Positions 16,712-27,232 of a stretch of DNA of 64,000 bases are shown one piece after another. The position numbers and the translations under genes are program-made. The notes beneath the pieces are model-generated. The model was given only the letters and a program-made list of their open reading frames with translations. It searched no databases and was not told the DNA's origin. The DNA is from Leptolyngbya sp. NIES-3755 (GTDB lineage: Bacteria > Cyanobacteriota > Cyanobacteriia > Leptolyngbyales > Leptolyngbyaceae): assembly GCA_001548435.1 (NCBI GenBank), contig AP017308.1, positions 1,683,030-1,747,029 on the forward strand. Reading direction: 5' to 3'. Numbering within the stretch: the first letter of the stretch is position 1; each line of letters begins with the position of its first letter.

Positions 16712-16975
16712 ATGACTCCTCAAGTTATGACCCCTGTGCTGATGATTGAGCCATCATCCTGGCTTCGATCCGGCATTACGATCGAGCAGGTCGATGATGT
16801 CAATTTAGTAAAATTCACCGCTGATTTACACCTCCGCCTAGAGGAACTGCTAGAGCAGAAAAAAGCAGGGACATTGACTGCTGAAGAAGAAGCTGAATAT
16901 GCTGGGATCTCTGAACTGGAGCGAATTATGAGCTTTGTGAACGCCAAACTGATTGCGAATCGTGGCGGTAAATGA
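16712..16975 (+). CDS. Small acidic helical protein paired with HNH protein (87 aa)
   Basis: An 87-residue protein with a helical second half (LHLRLEELLEQKKAGTLTA, then EAEYAGISELERIMSF). It resembles small proteins encoded directly before HNH nuclease genes in cyanobacteria, but I know no function. Its 3' end overlaps the HNH gene by about 14 bases, so the two are translated together. An immunity or partner role is a guess. Confidence 0.7.
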   Translation: MTPQVMTPVLMIEPSSWLRSGITIEQVDDVNLVKFTADLHLRLEELLEQKKAGTLTAEEEAEYAGISELERIMSFVNAKLIANRGGK

Positions 16976-17417
16976 TCGAACCCGACAACAGGTTCGGATT
17001 CGGGCAAACTATCTCTGTGAATACTGTCACTCTCCAGAGCGCTCTAGCTCTGACATTTTCACGGTCGATCATCTCATTCCACGCTCACTAGGCGGTTCGG
17101 ATGAGCTTGATAATTTGGCTTTGGCTTGTCGCCGATGCAATGAACGTCGCTACAACTTCACAACTGCGATCGATCCGAAGACTCAGCAAGAAGTTCCTAT
17201 TTTTAATCCTCGTCGGCAAGATTGGGCAACCCATTTCATGTGGAGTGCAGACGGACTTAAGATCATTGGAACAACTACGATCGGTCGGGCAACCAGTGAC
17301 CGATTAGATTTCAATGATGAATTTCACAATCAAGGATTTATTCAAGAATCCAGACAGCTATGGCTACAAGGAGGATGGCATCCCCCTTCAGCTGATCCGC
17401 GTAAACCATCAGATTGA
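16962..17417 (+). CDS. HNH endonuclease family protein
   Basis: A protein of about 151 residues with an HNH fold: a first zinc pair CEYC, the [20 protein letters not shown] core with the catalytic His, and a second pair CRRC. The best start is the GTG at 16962, since relatives begin a few residues before [12 protein letters not shown]; a TTG at 16953 is the alternative. It overlaps the 87-residue gene and converges on cysA, where the two coding ends overlap by 9 bases. Confidence 0.85.
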   Translation: MAVNDRTRQQVRIRANYLCEYCHSPERSSSDIFTVDHLIPRSLGGSDELDNLALACRRCNERRYNFTTAIDPKTQQEVPIFNPRRQDWATHFMWSADGLKIIGTTTIGRATSDRLDFNDEFHNQGFIQESRQLWLQGGWHPPSADPRKPSD

Positions 17418-18425
17418 GTAGTACAGCGGAAAGGATTTGGCATCTTTGGGCTTAACATAGACGCGCTGATCTGGGGAAAGCTTTAATTCATCAAAGCGAT
17501 CGCGAGTTAAATGCGCTGTCACGACCTGACCATCATCCAGCGTTAATTCCGCCTGAATTTCCCACCCCAAGTGAATCAAGCGTGTCACTCGTGCCGACAC
17601 CGTTGAACCATTGGGAGAAGTTTCGACTAAGACATCATGCGGACGCAAGAACATTTCAGGATGAGCCGAATCAAAGCCATTATTTTGGAAAATCCGTGAC
17701 GAACTGGGCAACACATTCACCGGACCAATAAAGCTCATTACAAATGCAGTCTCTGGATGATCATAAACATCCGCAGGTGCGCCCACTTGTTCCACTTTGC
17801 CTTTATTCATCACAACAATTTCGTCTGCCACTTCCATCGCTTCTTCCTGGTCGTGGGTGACAAACACCGTCGTGACATGCACCTCATCATGCAAGCGACG
17901 TAACCAAGCCCGCAGATCTTTCCGCACTTTCGCATCCAACGCCCCAAACGGTTCATCCAGCAGTAAGACTTTTGGTTCGACTGCCAATGCTCTCGCGAGT
18001 GCAACTCGTTGCCGTTGACCGCCAGAAAGTTGAGACGGATATCGATCGCCTAATCCCCCCAGTTGCACCAGATCCAATAATTCATCGACTCGCTTTTTCG
18101 CTTTGTCGGGTGGATATTTGCGAATCTGCATCCCAAAGGCAATGTTTTTCCGAACGGTGAGATGTTTAAACAGAGCGTAGTGCTGGAATACGAATCCGAT
18201 GTTGCGATCTTGCACACTCCGATCGGTCGCATCTTCGCCAGTCAGAAAAATTCGACCTGAATCCGGACTTTCTAGCCCTGAGATCAATCGCAGCAGCGTC
18301 GATTTTCCTGATCCTGATGGTCCCAACAATGCAACCAGCGAACCACTTTTAATTTCTAGGCTGACCTGCTCGACTGCCTGAAAATTCCCGAAGCGCTTAG
18401 AAACGTCTTGTACTACGATACCCAC
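17409..18425 (-). CDS. cysA: Sulfate/thiosulfate ABC transporter ATPase
   Basis: A 338-residue importer ATPase. Walker A at residues 35-43 (GPSGSGKST), Q-loop FVFQHYALF, signature [15 protein letters not shown], Walker [13 protein letters not shown] and the switch His in [15 protein letters not shown]. After about residue 235 a C-terminal TOBE-like regulatory part begins ([23 protein letters not shown]), the arrangement of CysA. The permease and binding protein genes are not in the window, so here cysA stands alone, as is common in cyanobacteria. Confidence 0.9.
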   Translation of the reverse strand: MGIVVQDVSKRFGNFQAVEQVSLEIKSGSLVALLGPSGSGKSTLLRLISGLESPDSGRIFLTGEDATDRSVQDRNIGFVFQHYALFKHLTVRKNIAFGMQIRKYPPDKAKKRVDELLDLVQLGGLGDRYPSQLSGGQRQRVALARALAVEPKVLLLDEPFGALDAKVRKDLRAWLRRLHDEVHVTTVFVTHDQEEAMEVADEIVVMNKGKVEQVGAPADVYDHPETAFVMSFIGPVNVLPSSSRIFQNNGFDSAHPEMFLRPHDVLVETSPNGSTVSARVTRLIHLGWEIQAELTLDDGQVVTAHLTRDRFDELKLSPDQRVYVKPKDAKSFPLYYSI

Positions 18426-18510
18426 AGTGATGACCTCGAAGAAGCCCGGTTTCCCGATGAGATTACTGTAGTTTTATAGCACAAACTCGCGATCGTTTTC
18501 TCAGTTGCTT

Positions 18511-18540
18511 CAATAAAAAAGGCATCTCGGCAGAGACACC
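18511..18540 (-). terminator. Terminator of ribH
   Basis: Read on the minus strand, GGTGTCTC and GAGATGCC form a stem (with one G-T pair) around TGCC, followed by six T. It lies 26 bases after the ribH stop codon. Confidence 0.85.
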
Positions 18541-18566
18541 TTAAGCCAAGTTCAACCACAAACAAT

Positions 18567-19136
18567 TTAATGGTGCTCTTCGGAATGAGCCACCGGAAGT
18601 GAATGGTGCGGAATCGAAGCCGAGGTGAGCGTACCACTGAAGCCATTCGTTTCTGTACCACTCCGGACTTGTCGCATCAAGCTTGCCATTTCGATCGCGC
18701 TCATGCCGTATTCCCAGCCAAGATTGCTCTTGATGCCTGCACGTTCGAGGGCTTGCTGCATATTATCGGTCGTCAGCACTCCGAAAATGACCGGAACCCC
18801 GGTCTGAAAGCTTGCATTCGCGATCCCTTTCGAGACCTCAGACGAAACATGCTCAAAATGAGGCGTTTGTCCTTTGATCACTGCACCTAAGCAAATCACC
18901 GCATCGTATCGATTAGACAGCGCAAGTTGACGAGCGACCATTGGCAACTCGAACGCACCAGGAACCCAAGCATAATCTACCTGTGTTCCTTGCGGATCGA
19001 CGTTGATGCCATGTCGCTTCAAACAGTCCTGACACGCTTCGAGCAGGCGCGTTGTGACTAAATCATTAAAGCGACCGACGACGATCGCAAATCGCAGAGA
19101 ATCGGTTTGAGAAAATGTTCCTTCAAATATAGTCAT
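18567..19136 (-). CDS. ribH: 6,7-dimethyl-8-ribityllumazine synthase
   Basis: A 189-residue lumazine synthase, the step before last in riboflavin synthesis, which joins 5-amino-6-ribitylaminouracil with dihydroxybutanone phosphate. Family motifs are [44 protein letters not shown] (with the catalytic His) and [17 protein letters not shown]-terminal extension of about 30 residues rich in Ser and His (ending HSEEHH) goes beyond the usual 155 to 160 residues; its role is unknown and could involve metal binding. Confidence 0.95.
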   Translation of the reverse strand: MTIFEGTFSQTDSLRFAIVVGRFNDLVTTRLLEACQDCLKRHGINVDPQGTQVDYAWVPGAFELPMVARQLALSNRYDAVICLGAVIKGQTPHFEHVSSEVSKGIANASFQTGVPVIFGVLTTDNMQQALERAGIKSNLGWEYGMSAIEMASLMRQVRSGTETNGFSGTLTSASIPHHSLPVAHSEEHH

Positions 19137-19404
19137 TGTTTCGGTCTGAGTATCAACACAGTCACAGCTACTAAATTATTTCAGCAGAGATTTCCACCGA
19201 ATCCCGGAAATTTTCTCCGAGAATTCACTTAAATCTAACTTGATAATTCAGGTTTTGGATCGTGAGGATGACTCGATTTATTTAGAATTTACAGTTGCGA
19301 TCGCAAAATTTAGGATAACTTCTACGCGTTAACACGTAAAAACTTCCGGACGAACGCAAGAAACCGGGGATGAATCCGAATTTCCTCCCCAGTATAAGCA
19401 CGAA

Positions 19405-19593
19405 TTAGATCACGAGATAATTTAAAACGCCCACAGTGATCACTAGAATGAACCAAATACCTGAACCCAAATAGAGCAGTTTTTTGGACGTGTCCCAATT
19501 TTGCGGGGACGCATAAGCGACGGGAACCCCAATTACCATCACGAACGAAAATAAAACCAGTGCCAACAGTGCCAGTTGGAAAATGAAGGTCAT
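19405..19593 (-). CDS. psbZ: Photosystem II protein Z
   Basis: A 62-residue protein with two membrane helices (about residues 3-23 and 41-60) joined by the conserved loop [15 protein letters not shown], exactly the PsbZ/Ycf9 pattern and length. PsbZ is a peripheral PSII core subunit next to CP43 that stabilises supercomplexes. The 268 bases between it and ribH hold no gene; they include a weak GGGGA/TCCCC hairpin at about 19368-19395. Confidence 0.96.
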   Translation of the reverse strand: MTFIFQLALLALVLFSFVMVIGVPVAYASPQNWDTSKKLLYLGSGIWFILVITVGVLNYLVI

Positions 19594-19699
19594 GTTTCTC
19601 TCCCTAAAACAGCGTTTTTAGTGTCTCAATGTTCTTAAATAACCGAGACGCGATCGAAGTCCTGAATAGTACGTTATCAGAAAAGGCGGACGCGATTCT

Positions 19700-21391
19700 A
19701 TGCCTCATATCAATCCAGAACAATCCGCTCGTGAGTTGATGTCGTCGCCTGTCCGTACGGTTCGACCGGAGACAACGATCAAGGAAGCCCAAAAGATTTT
19801 GTTGCGCTACGGACATTCCGGTTTGCCGATCGTGCATCAGGGGCAATTAGTCGGGATCGTGTCTCGCCGCGATCTGGATCTAGCTGCGTATCACGGTTTG
19901 AAAGATACACCTGTGGAAAAAGTGATGGCAACGCACGTGAGAACGATCGAGCCTTCTACACCGCTTTCAGAGATTCGATCGATCATGGGAACGTATGATA
20001 TTGGGCGACTTCCGGTGATCGATCGTGGTCAACTGGTTGGAATTGTGACGCGCACTGATGTGTTACGGAAACTTCAGCCTGTCCCCGAATCGTTACGATT
20101 AGAGCGGTTTGCTGAACCGTTTCAGAAGATTTTTGCGATCGCGTCTCAAGCCGCAGAAGATCGAGGCTGGCATCTTTATCTGGTCGGGGGAGCCGTCAGA
20201 GATTTACTCTTAGCTAATCCGAACGCTGAAGTGAGTTTGAGCGATATTGATTTTGTTGTGGATGGATTTCACAAATCTGCCGAGGTTGGCGCAGGTGTGG
20301 AATTAGCGAAATGTCTTCAGGAGATTTACCCACAGGCGCGGCTCGAAATTCATGGAAAGTTTCAAACAGCGGCGTTACTTTGGCACAACGATCCGGAATT
20401 GGGATCGCTTTGGATTGATATTGCAACGGCGCGGACTGAATTCTATCTCTATCCAGCCGCAAATCCTGAAGTAGAAGCAAGTTCGATTCGACAAGATTTG
20501 TATCGTCGGGATTTTACGGTGAATGCGCTGGCATTGAGATTGACTGATCCGAGAGCGGGTGAACTGCTCGATTTTTTTGGCGGCTTGTCTGATTTACGAT
20601 CGCATCAAGTCCGCGTTTTACATCCCAATAGTTTCATCGAAGATCCAACTCGAATTTACCGAGCCGTTCGATTTGCAGTGCGTTTGGGATTCGAGATTGA
20701 GCCGCAAACAGAAGCGTATATTCGACATGCGATCGCGTCAGGGGTTTATAACTTACGAGATCGCCCCGTTCCCGCACTTCAAAGTCGGCTGAGATCTGAA
20801 TTGAAATACATTTTGCAAGCTCGATACTGGAAAGCGGCAATTCAAAAGTTAGCGGATCTTGACGCGCTCGTGTGTGTTCATCCGAATTTGAAACTCGATC
20901 GAGAACTTTGGCAACAGTTGAAATGGGCAGATCGCTTTCAACAATTGGATCTCACAATTCCGCATTGGCAATTACTTTTAGAGGTTCTGATTGCAAAACT
21001 TGACGATCGAGCTACTGTTGCCAAAACGCTCCAACTTCCGCATGATGCGATCGTTCGTTTAACTAAACTTCCTGAAATCGAGGCGACTCTTCAACTGTCT
21101 GGAAAGCCGAGCGAAATTGTTCAATCTCTAAAACCGTTCAATTCGGAAACATTGGCGTTGATTGCTGCGAGAGGAACGAGTTCAATTCGTCGATCGATTT
21201 GGCAATATTTCCAAGTTTGGTCACAAGTCCAATCGCCGCTTGATGGTTCTGATCTCAAAGCACTCGGTTACAAACCGGGCAAACAGTTCAAACAGATACT
21301 CAAAGAGCTTCTAACTTTAACTCTGGATGGCAAGATTCGCGATCGCTCTGAAGCCGAACATTATTTAGCTGAACATTACCCGTTAAACTGA
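19700..21391 (+). CDS. tRNA nucleotidyltransferase (CCA- or A-adding) with N-terminal CBS pair
   Basis: A 563-residue fusion. Residues about 8 to 130 hold two CBS motifs ([21 protein letters not shown] and a second starting near [13 protein letters not shown]). From about 150 the class II nucleotidyltransferase head follows: [13 protein letters not shown] (GG and DxxxD region), SDIDFVV (catalytic DxD), [14 protein letters not shown] and [17 protein letters not shown]. It repairs tRNA 3' ends. CBS-bearing forms in other bacteria are A-adding enzymes that work with a separate CC-adding enzyme; which activity this one has cannot be told from motifs alone. CBS domains suggest adenine nucleotide sensing. 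Confidence 0.88.
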   Translation: MPHINPEQSARELMSSPVRTVRPETTIKEAQKILLRYGHSGLPIVHQGQLVGIVSRRDLDLAAYHGLKDTPVEKVMATHVRTIEPSTPLSEIRSIMGTYDIGRLPVIDRGQLVGIVTRTDVLRKLQPVPESLRLERFAEPFQKIFAIASQAAEDRGWHLYLVGGAVRDLLLANPNAEVSLSDIDFVVDGFHKSAEVGAGVELAKCLQEIYPQARLEIHGKFQTAALLWHNDPELGSLWIDIATARTEFYLYPAANPEVEASSIRQDLYRRDFTVNALALRLTDPRAGELLDFFGGLSDLRSHQVRVLHPNSFIEDPTRIYRAVRFAVRLGFEIEPQTEAYIRHAIASGVYNLRDRPVPALQSRLRSELKYILQARYWKAAIQKLADLDALVCVHPNLKLDRELWQQLKWADRFQQLDLTIPHWQLLLEVLIAKLDDRATVAKTLQLPHDAIVRLTKLPEIEATLQLSGKPSEIVQSLKPFNSETLALIAARGTSSIRRSIWQYFQVWSQVQSPLDGSDLKALGYKPGKQFKQILKELLTLTLDGKIRDRSEAEHYLAEHYPLN

Positions 21392-21418
21392 AAAATGCCC
21401 TGATTGCAGAACTCTTTT

Positions 21419-22063
21419 ATGGCTTCGATCGAACTGGTTTCTCCCGATTCAATTCCCACCGATGCGATCAAATATGACGATCGTGGTTTAGTGCCTGCAA
21501 TTGTTCAGGATTATCTCGATGGCACAGTCTTGATGATGGCGTGGATGAACCAAGAATCTCTAGGAAAAACGCTTGCCACCGGAGAAACCTGGTTTTGGAG
21601 TCGATCGCGTCAGGAGTTCTGGCACAAAGGCGCAACTTCAGGACATACCCAAAAAGTAAAAGCGATTCGATACGACTGTGATAGTGATGCGTTGTTAGTA
21701 ACCGTTGAGCAAATTGGCGATATTGCTTGTCATACGGGAGAACGAAGCTGTTTTCATCAAGTCGATAGCAAAATCGCGCCACCTCCCGCTGATACATTAT
21801 CCCAAGTCTTTTCTGTAGTCTGCGATCGACGTGATAATCCAATCGAAGGCTCCTACACCCGAACGCTATTTGCAGGTGGCGATAATAAGATTCTCAAAAA
21901 AATCGGAGAAGAAGCCGCAGAAGTTGTGATGGCTTGCAAAGATGATGATAAAACTGCGATCGCAGGAGAAGCCGCAGATTTGTTCTATCACACCTTGGTT
22001 GCACTCGCTCATCACAAAGTAGATCTCAAAGATGTCTATCGAAAGCTTCAGGAACGACGTTAG
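21419..22063 (+). CDS. hisIE: Bifunctional phosphoribosyl-AMP cyclohydrolase / phosphoribosyl-ATP pyrophosphatase
   Basis: A 214-residue fusion catalysing steps 2 and 3 of histidine synthesis. Residues 1 to about 115 are the HisI cyclohydrolase ([31 protein letters not shown], and the metal-binding DCDSDALL and CHTGERSCF). Residues about 125 to 214 are the MazG-like HisE part ([34 protein letters not shown]). The ATG at 21419 is preferred over an upstream TTG. Its stop codon overlaps the opposing kinase stop codon in a TTAG tetramer. Confidence 0.96.
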   Translation: MASIELVSPDSIPTDAIKYDDRGLVPAIVQDYLDGTVLMMAWMNQESLGKTLATGETWFWSRSRQEFWHKGATSGHTQKVKAIRYDCDSDALLVTVEQIGDIACHTGERSCFHQVDSKIAPPPADTLSQVFSVVCDRRDNPIEGSYTRTLFAGGDNKILKKIGEEAAEVVMACKDDDKTAIAGEAADLFYHTLVALAHHKVDLKDVYRKLQERR

Positions 22064-23415
22064 ATCGGAATGGCGATCGTAAATTCGGTTCCTTCTCCCA
22101 TCACAGAATGGCAGTCAAGCTTTCCACCATGTTTTTCCATCACAATTTGGCGACTGATTGCAAGTCCTAATCCAGTTCCTTTACCCACAGGTTTGGTCGT
22201 AAAACTGGGTTCAAAAATCTGTGATTGAATCTCAGGTGAAATTCCAGAGCCATTATCTTTGATCCGAATCGTTGCGGTTTCCGTTGAAGTATCGATCGCG
22301 GTCGAAATCCAAATCGTATTGGGACGAGCAGAAATTTCCTCATACGATCGTGCTGCATTTTGTTCTTCAAAAACATCCAGTGCATTGGCAATCAGATTCA
22401 TAAACACCTGATTTAACTGCCCTGGATAACATCGAACAGGAGGCAAATCGCCATAGTTTCGATGAATTTGAATTTCAGGATGTTGTTCGCTTGCTTTAAT
22501 GCGATGTTTCAACAACATGATCGTGCTCTCAATCCCTTCGTGAATCTGACACTCGACTTTCGAGGAAATGTCCGATCGAGCAAATGACCGCAGCGAAAAA
22601 CTGATATCTCTTAAGCGATCGACTCCTTCATGGATCGATCGGATTAATTTCGGCATATCTTCGGTGAGATACTCTAAATCAACTTCCTCAATGAACTCCT
22701 CGATTTCATCCTCTGGTTGCTTGGTTTGATATAGCTCAATCAATCGAAAAAGATCCTGCGTGTAGTTCTCAATATGTTTAAGATTGCCACTGACAAAGTT
22801 AATCGGATTGTTAATTTCATGACCAATTCCCGCGACTAATTGACCGAGCGTAGACATTTTCTCGCTTTGAATCAGTTGGAGTTGCGTCGTCTTAAGTTGC
22901 TGAATAGAATGTTCTAACTCAATGGTCCGATCGTGAACTCGTTGCTCTAATTGCTGAGTTAGTTCTTCGAGTTCTGCCTGTGTTTGCGATTGTTCTGCAA
23001 CCTTTTCTTTAAGCGATCGATTTAACTGCGACAAGCTCAAATGCAATTTAACTCTAGCAATAACTTCTTCTTGCTGAAAGGGCTTTGTAATATAGTCAAC
23101 GGCTCCAAGCTCTAAGCCTCTGACTTTGTTTACCGCATCAGAAAGCGCTGTCATAAAGATGATCGGAATCGAATGAAGCTGAGGATTCGACTTAAATCGT
23201 TCACAGGTTTCAAATCCGTCAATTCCAGGCATCATCACATCGAGCAAGATCAGATCTGGGTTTGCGTATTCTGCTTGCTCGATCGCAGATTCACCATCGA
23301 CCGCCATTAAAGTTTTCCAGCCCTGTCCCTGAAGCGCTTCTGACAGTACCTTAAGGTTGGTTGGCGTATCATCAACCAGTAAGATGCGAACTGAATCGAA
23401 TGGATTGGGGTTCAT
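22060..23415 (-). CDS. Hybrid REC - histidine kinase (soluble)
   Basis: A 451-residue cytoplasmic kinase. An N-terminal receiver domain (about 8 to 125) has phospho-acceptor Asp59 in [14 protein letters not shown] coiled coil (about 130 to 185) leads to a HisKA-like region with His199 in [17 protein letters not shown] and an HATPase_c domain with [16 protein letters not shown] and [13 protein letters not shown]. This REC-first order is common in cyanobacteria, where such kinases act downstream of another kinase. The gene starts 1 base after the stop codon of the CHASE2 kinase, so the two are one operon and probably one phosphorelay. Confidence 0.92.
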   Translation of the reverse strand: MNPNPFDSVRILLVDDTPTNLKVLSEALQGQGWKTLMAVDGESAIEQAEYANPDLILLDVMMPGIDGFETCERFKSNPQLHSIPIIFMTALSDAVNKVRGLELGAVDYITKPFQQEEVIARVKLHLSLSQLNRSLKEKVAEQSQTQAELEELTQQLEQRVHDRTIELEHSIQQLKTTQLQLIQSEKMSTLGQLVAGIGHEINNPINFVSGNLKHIENYTQDLFRLIELYQTKQPEDEIEEFIEEVDLEYLTEDMPKLIRSIHEGVDRLRDISFSLRSFARSDISSKVECQIHEGIESTIMLLKHRIKASEQHPEIQIHRNYGDLPPVRCYPGQLNQVFMNLIANALDVFEEQNAARSYEEISARPNTIWISTAIDTSTETATIRIKDNGSGISPEIQSQIFEPSFTTKPVGKGTGLGLAISRQIVMEKHGGKLDCHSVMGEGTEFTIAIPI

Positions 23416-23416
23416 T

Positions 23417-26131
23417 TTAGTATGACTCTGCCTTGGCGTAAGACTTGAGGAACTGACGGATTTTTGCAGTTTGGAACGTTGCAGTAAGCTTGTTCAAAGC
23501 CACAACGAATGGCGTGTACTGGGGATTTTCCTTAGCTAGTGATTCTAGAATTCCCTCGATCGCGGCGATATCGCCCATCATTGCAAGGTGATACAGATCA
23601 TCTAAAATTCCTTGTTCAGGGACAATGATTTCTGTTTGCTCGATCGTAGGTTTGACTGCTGATTGGGTCTGATAAACCCACGTTAAGTTGAGCAGTTCTT
23701 TCAAAATAGTCAATAGTTCTTGAATTTGAATGGGCTTCGGCAAGAACGCATTTGCGCCCGCTTGTAGACTCCGTTGACGATTGGAGCCAAACACATTCGC
23801 ACTTGAAACAATAATCGGAATGTTGCAAGTTGTGGAATTCGATCGCAATTGTTCAATCAGTCCCACCCCATCCAATAACGGCATTGCTAAATCAGTAATG
23901 ATCAACTCAGGAATGCGATCGTTCACTGCTAACCAGCCGTCACTTCCGCTATAAGCAACCATGACTTCAAATCCAATCTCCTGTAGCAGTGCTGCGACCA
24001 AACCACATTGAGTCCGATCGTCATCCACAATCAAAATTGAAGGAGTCCGATCGACCATTCCAATCACGGTTTGATTCTCAGTTGCAATCGTTGATTGCCA
24101 TTCAGAAGCCGCTTCAAATTTCAGCGCTAACGAGAAACAACTGCCTTCACCGAGGTGGCTTTGCACTTCGATTCCACTGCCCATCAGATTTGCAATTCGC
24201 TGACTGATCGCCAGTCCCAAGCCTGTTCCTTCCGATTTTCGTCCGTTTTCACCGACTTGCTCAAACGGCATAAAAATCTTTTCGACTTGCTCGATCGACA
24301 TTCCCACACCCGTATCTTCAATTTCAAACCGAAGGGTAGAATCATCGATCAACTTAGCTCGAAATGCGACTTGTCCTTGATCTGTGAATTTAATTGCGTT
24401 GCCCAGAAGATTGATCAAGACTTGGCGTAATCGTTTTTCGTCGGTGACGATCGCAGCAGGGAATCGATCGTCAATTTCCACGTGAAATCCAATGCCTTTC
24501 TGCTCTGCTCGAATTCGGCAAATTTCAGCAACACCATTGAGAAAGCTTTCAAAATGCACACTACCAAAATCGAGTTCTAATTTCCGAGCTTCGATCTTTG
24601 ACAAATCCAAAATGTCATTGATCAACGTCAGCAAGTGAGAACCGCATTGATGAATGATTCGGATACCTTCTTGTTCTTTTTGAGAAACCGATCGCTCTAA
24701 AATCTGTGCATATCCCAAGATTCCATTCAGCGGTGTGCGTAACTCGTGGCTCATATTGGCTAGAAATTCGCTCTTAGCCTGATTTGCCGCGTCCGCTGCC
24801 TGTTTCGCTTCCATCAATTCATGAGTGCGTTCCTCGACTTTCACTTCTAGCGTTTTCGAGTAATCTAATAACTGATTGTTCGCGGATTCCAATTTACGAT
24901 TCGTTTCTTCTAACTTTTCATAGCGATGAGAACTCACGGTTGCAATCACACTCGCAATCAAGGCGGTTAATGCAGGTGTAACCGGAACAATCCAACCTCC
25001 CAAAAAGCTGAGATATGCTCCTACGACGATCGAGCCACTGCTTCCCACTGTTGCCCAAAGAATCTTCCCGCCCGGAAGCCGTCTACGAGTAGACATTCCA
25101 GCTAATTTCCAACTTCCGATTGCCCCAAAGCTAGAACAAGCAAAAATCCAGGCAATAAACTGCTTCAGCGAAAATCCTTGCAGCAAATTATTCTCTGTTA
25201 CACTATCCACAAGTTGCTGAGCAATGTTCGCGTGAATTACCACTCCAGGAGTTGGATCTTCGGCTGAGAACCAGGATGAACTAAACGGTGTCCCAAAAAA
25301 GTCATTGGTACTGGTCGCGATCGAGCCGATAAAAACCATGCGATCGCGCATTAAATTCCCAGGTACTCGACCTGCTAACACATCCCGCATTGGGACAGTC
25401 CGGAAATTTCGCTTTGCTCCATACCAGTTCAGCAAAATCTGATATCCACCGACATCATTCGCGGTATAGCCTGCTCGATGATCATCCAAGGGCAGATAAA
25501 TCGATTGACCCAGCTTAAATTTCTGTTGATCTGGGTTAATGCTCTCTAAAGTAATTTCTTCTGCTTCTAGATACTTTAGTGCGACTCGTGTGGCTAATCC
25601 TGCTTTAACGGTTTGCTCTTTGGTATCTTCAGAAGTTAATAATGCACGGCGAATTTGTCGATCGCCATCCAGTACCAAATCTGCAATTCCAACCCGATCG
25701 CGTTTTTTTAATTCAGGCGGTGGTGCTACTCGATCGCCTGTGATCTTCTCAACACCAATCAAATTCGGTGTACTTTCAAAGACTTTAACAAGCTGCTCAT
25801 GTCCCTCACCTTCAGGCAGATCGCGATACAAATCGAGTCCGATCGCTCTTGGATTCTGTGCCCGAATTTTTTCAATCAATTGAGCCAGCGACCAATCGGG
25901 AATGGGCCAATTTTTCACACTGCGAATGTCTTCCTCATCGATCGTCACAATCACGATCGACTCTGACAAATCATAATGCGATCGCTGTCGAATAAACTGA
26001 TCGCGGGTCTGCCACTCTAACAAATTGAACACACCTAAGAGTTGACCTGCGGTAACGGTTGCAGCAACACTAGGCACAATGATTAAAACACTACGAGTCC
26101 GTTGAAAGAACGCTTGAATTTTTTGCCACAT
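23417..26131 (-). CDS. CHASE2 sensor - histidine kinase - REC hybrid
   Basis: A 904-residue membrane sensor. One N-terminal membrane segment (about 15 to 35) is followed by an extracytoplasmic CHASE2 domain (about 40 to 310: [38 protein letters not shown]). Three more membrane segments (about 323-343, 357-378, 383-401) lead to a coiled coil, HisKA with His462 in [13 protein letters not shown], HATPase_c ([30 protein letters not shown]) and a C-terminal receiver ([13 protein letters not shown]). The last 90 residues are helical and look like a degenerate Hpt-type bundle without a clear phospho-His. Ligand unknown. CHASE2 kinases often sit with CHAT proteins in cyanobacteria. Confidence 0.92.
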   Translation of the reverse strand: MWQKIQAFFQRTRSVLIIVPSVAATVTAGQLLGVFNLLEWQTRDQFIRQRSHYDLSESIVIVTIDEEDIRSVKNWPIPDWSLAQLIEKIRAQNPRAIGLDLYRDLPEGEGHEQLVKVFESTPNLIGVEKITGDRVAPPPELKKRDRVGIADLVLDGDRQIRRALLTSEDTKEQTVKAGLATRVALKYLEAEEITLESINPDQQKFKLGQSIYLPLDDHRAGYTANDVGGYQILLNWYGAKRNFRTVPMRDVLAGRVPGNLMRDRMVFIGSIATSTNDFFGTPFSSSWFSAEDPTPGVVIHANIAQQLVDSVTENNLLQGFSLKQFIAWIFACSSFGAIGSWKLAGMSTRRRLPGGKILWATVGSSGSIVVGAYLSFLGGWIVPVTPALTALIASVIATVSSHRYEKLEETNRKLESANNQLLDYSKTLEVKVEERTHELMEAKQAADAANQAKSEFLANMSHELRTPLNGILGYAQILERSVSQKEQEGIRIIHQCGSHLLTLINDILDLSKIEARKLELDFGSVHFESFLNGVAEICRIRAEQKGIGFHVEIDDRFPAAIVTDEKRLRQVLINLLGNAIKFTDQGQVAFRAKLIDDSTLRFEIEDTGVGMSIEQVEKIFMPFEQVGENGRKSEGTGLGLAISQRIANLMGSGIEVQSHLGEGSCFSLALKFEAASEWQSTIATENQTVIGMVDRTPSILIVDDDRTQCGLVAALLQEIGFEVMVAYSGSDGWLAVNDRIPELIITDLAMPLLDGVGLIEQLRSNSTTCNIPIIVSSANVFGSNRQRSLQAGANAFLPKPIQIQELLTILKELLNLTWVYQTQSAVKPTIEQTEIIVPEQGILDDLYHLAMMGDIAAIEGILESLAKENPQYTPFVVALNKLTATFQTAKIRQFLKSYAKAESY

Positions 26132-26149
26132 AGTACTTGCTTCGGAGAG

Positions 26150-26179
26150 GCACTGATCAACCTAGAAAGTGATCAGTGC
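26150..26179 (-). terminator. Perfect hairpin between DUF928 and CHASE2 kinase genes
   Basis: GCACTGATCA (26150-26159) pairs perfectly with TGATCAGTGC (26170-26179). There is no T-run, so it may be a partial terminator or RNA stabiliser inside the operon, adjusting the kinase level against the secreted proteins. Confidence 0.5.
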
Positions 26180-26189
26180 CGATAAAAGG

Positions 26190-27098
26190 TTAGTTGACCA
26201 TCGGAGCTTGATCGATCGCGCTTAACTCGACGGCTGAGAGCAAATCGCTCCACTCCTGAGCCAAGCTTTCACTGTTCGGTTGTCCTGCCCGCAGCGAAGC
26301 CAGAGTCGCTACACAGTCATACCAAACTCCATTTGCACCCAACGCTTTCGCCCGTTCCAGCGGATCGTTTTGTTTCAGAGCCGTCACCAGTTCTGTACTC
26401 GGTCGAATCCGCTGAATCCAACCATCCACGTAAGGCGTACTCGGATTCAATCGTCCATCCACTTTCAATGCCAAGAACCACTGATAGTTCTTATCCACTT
26501 CCAGTGCAGGAGCTTCTTTAGGAAGCGCGATCGTTCTCACGCCTGCTTCTTTGCTGACTGCAATTTCCGTTTCATAAACAGTGTTTCCTACTTCATCTTT
26601 CAGACTGAACACCGCACGATCGGCTCCAGTTGCAGGCAGATAGACCAGAATCGTTGGACGCTCTGAAACTGTAGTTCCGTAGTAAGTTTGCGGCAATAGT
26701 GCCAACATTGCAGCCGGACCCGACGAAGCCACGATCGACGGATCTAACTCTTGTCTTCCGGTTCTAGATGCGCCACCTGCGGTAAATCGGGGAGCGCGAT
26801 TGGCACGAGAAGGCTGGAAGAATCCGCCACGAGAAGCGCCACCCACTGCCCGCTGAGGAGCACGACGATTGGCACGAGGTTGGAAAATGCTGCCACGAGA
26901 AGCTCCCCCTGTAGCTCGTCGAACAGTGCGGTTCCGAGTGTTCACGAACAAACTACCGCGAGAAGCTCCCCCTGTGGCTTGGCTTGGAGCACCATTGCCC
27001 GGAGGTGGGGTAAAGGGAACTGCCTGAACCGGAGTCCACGCACTACTCGCGACGAGGGCAATCACACCCAACGTACTAGAAATCGATTGATAGTTCAT
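26190..27098 (-). CDS. Secreted DUF928 protein with four GGASRG repeats
   Basis: The ATG at 27098 gives a 302-residue protein with a signal peptide (about 1 to 26, ending PVQAV). Residues about 36 to 118 hold four copies of a GGASRG motif at about 43-48, 64-69, 86-91 and 108-113 (the last with SRT), spaced 21 to 22 residues and joined by Arg/Asn/Pro-rich linkers. The rest (about 130 to 300) is a DUF928 domain (MLALLPQTYYGTTVSERPTI, VDKNYQWFLALKVDG). DUF928 function is unknown; it is found almost only in cyanobacteria, commonly beside CHAT and CHASE2 genes, as here. Confidence 0.85.
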   Translation of the reverse strand: MNYQSISSTLGVIALVASSAWTPVQAVPFTPPPGNGAPSQATGGASRGSLFVNTRNRTVRRATGGASRGSIFQPRANRRAPQRAVGGASRGGFFQPSRANRAPRFTAGGASRTGRQELDPSIVASSGPAAMLALLPQTYYGTTVSERPTILVYLPATGADRAVFSLKDEVGNTVYETEIAVSKEAGVRTIALPKEAPALEVDKNYQWFLALKVDGRLNPSTPYVDGWIQRIRPSTELVTALKQNDPLERAKALGANGVWYDCVATLASLRAGQPNSESLAQEWSDLLSAVELSAIDQAPMVN

Positions 27099-27232
27099 AC
27101 TGCAAAATCTGAGTATTATGGGACACGAATTAAAGAGAACACTGTTCTGCGATCGTAAGAAGAAATCAAGCCGTAGCCAGTGGGAACTTTGCGTAACTTT
27201 CAAAAAGCCAAATCCGTGAAATCACTAGATTT

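Noticed and set aside
26750-26980. Short repeats at the DUF928 gene as a CRISPR array
   Set aside because: Repeat units lie in frame inside a coding region, encode GGASRG and vary in sequence; there are no spacer-like equal gaps.
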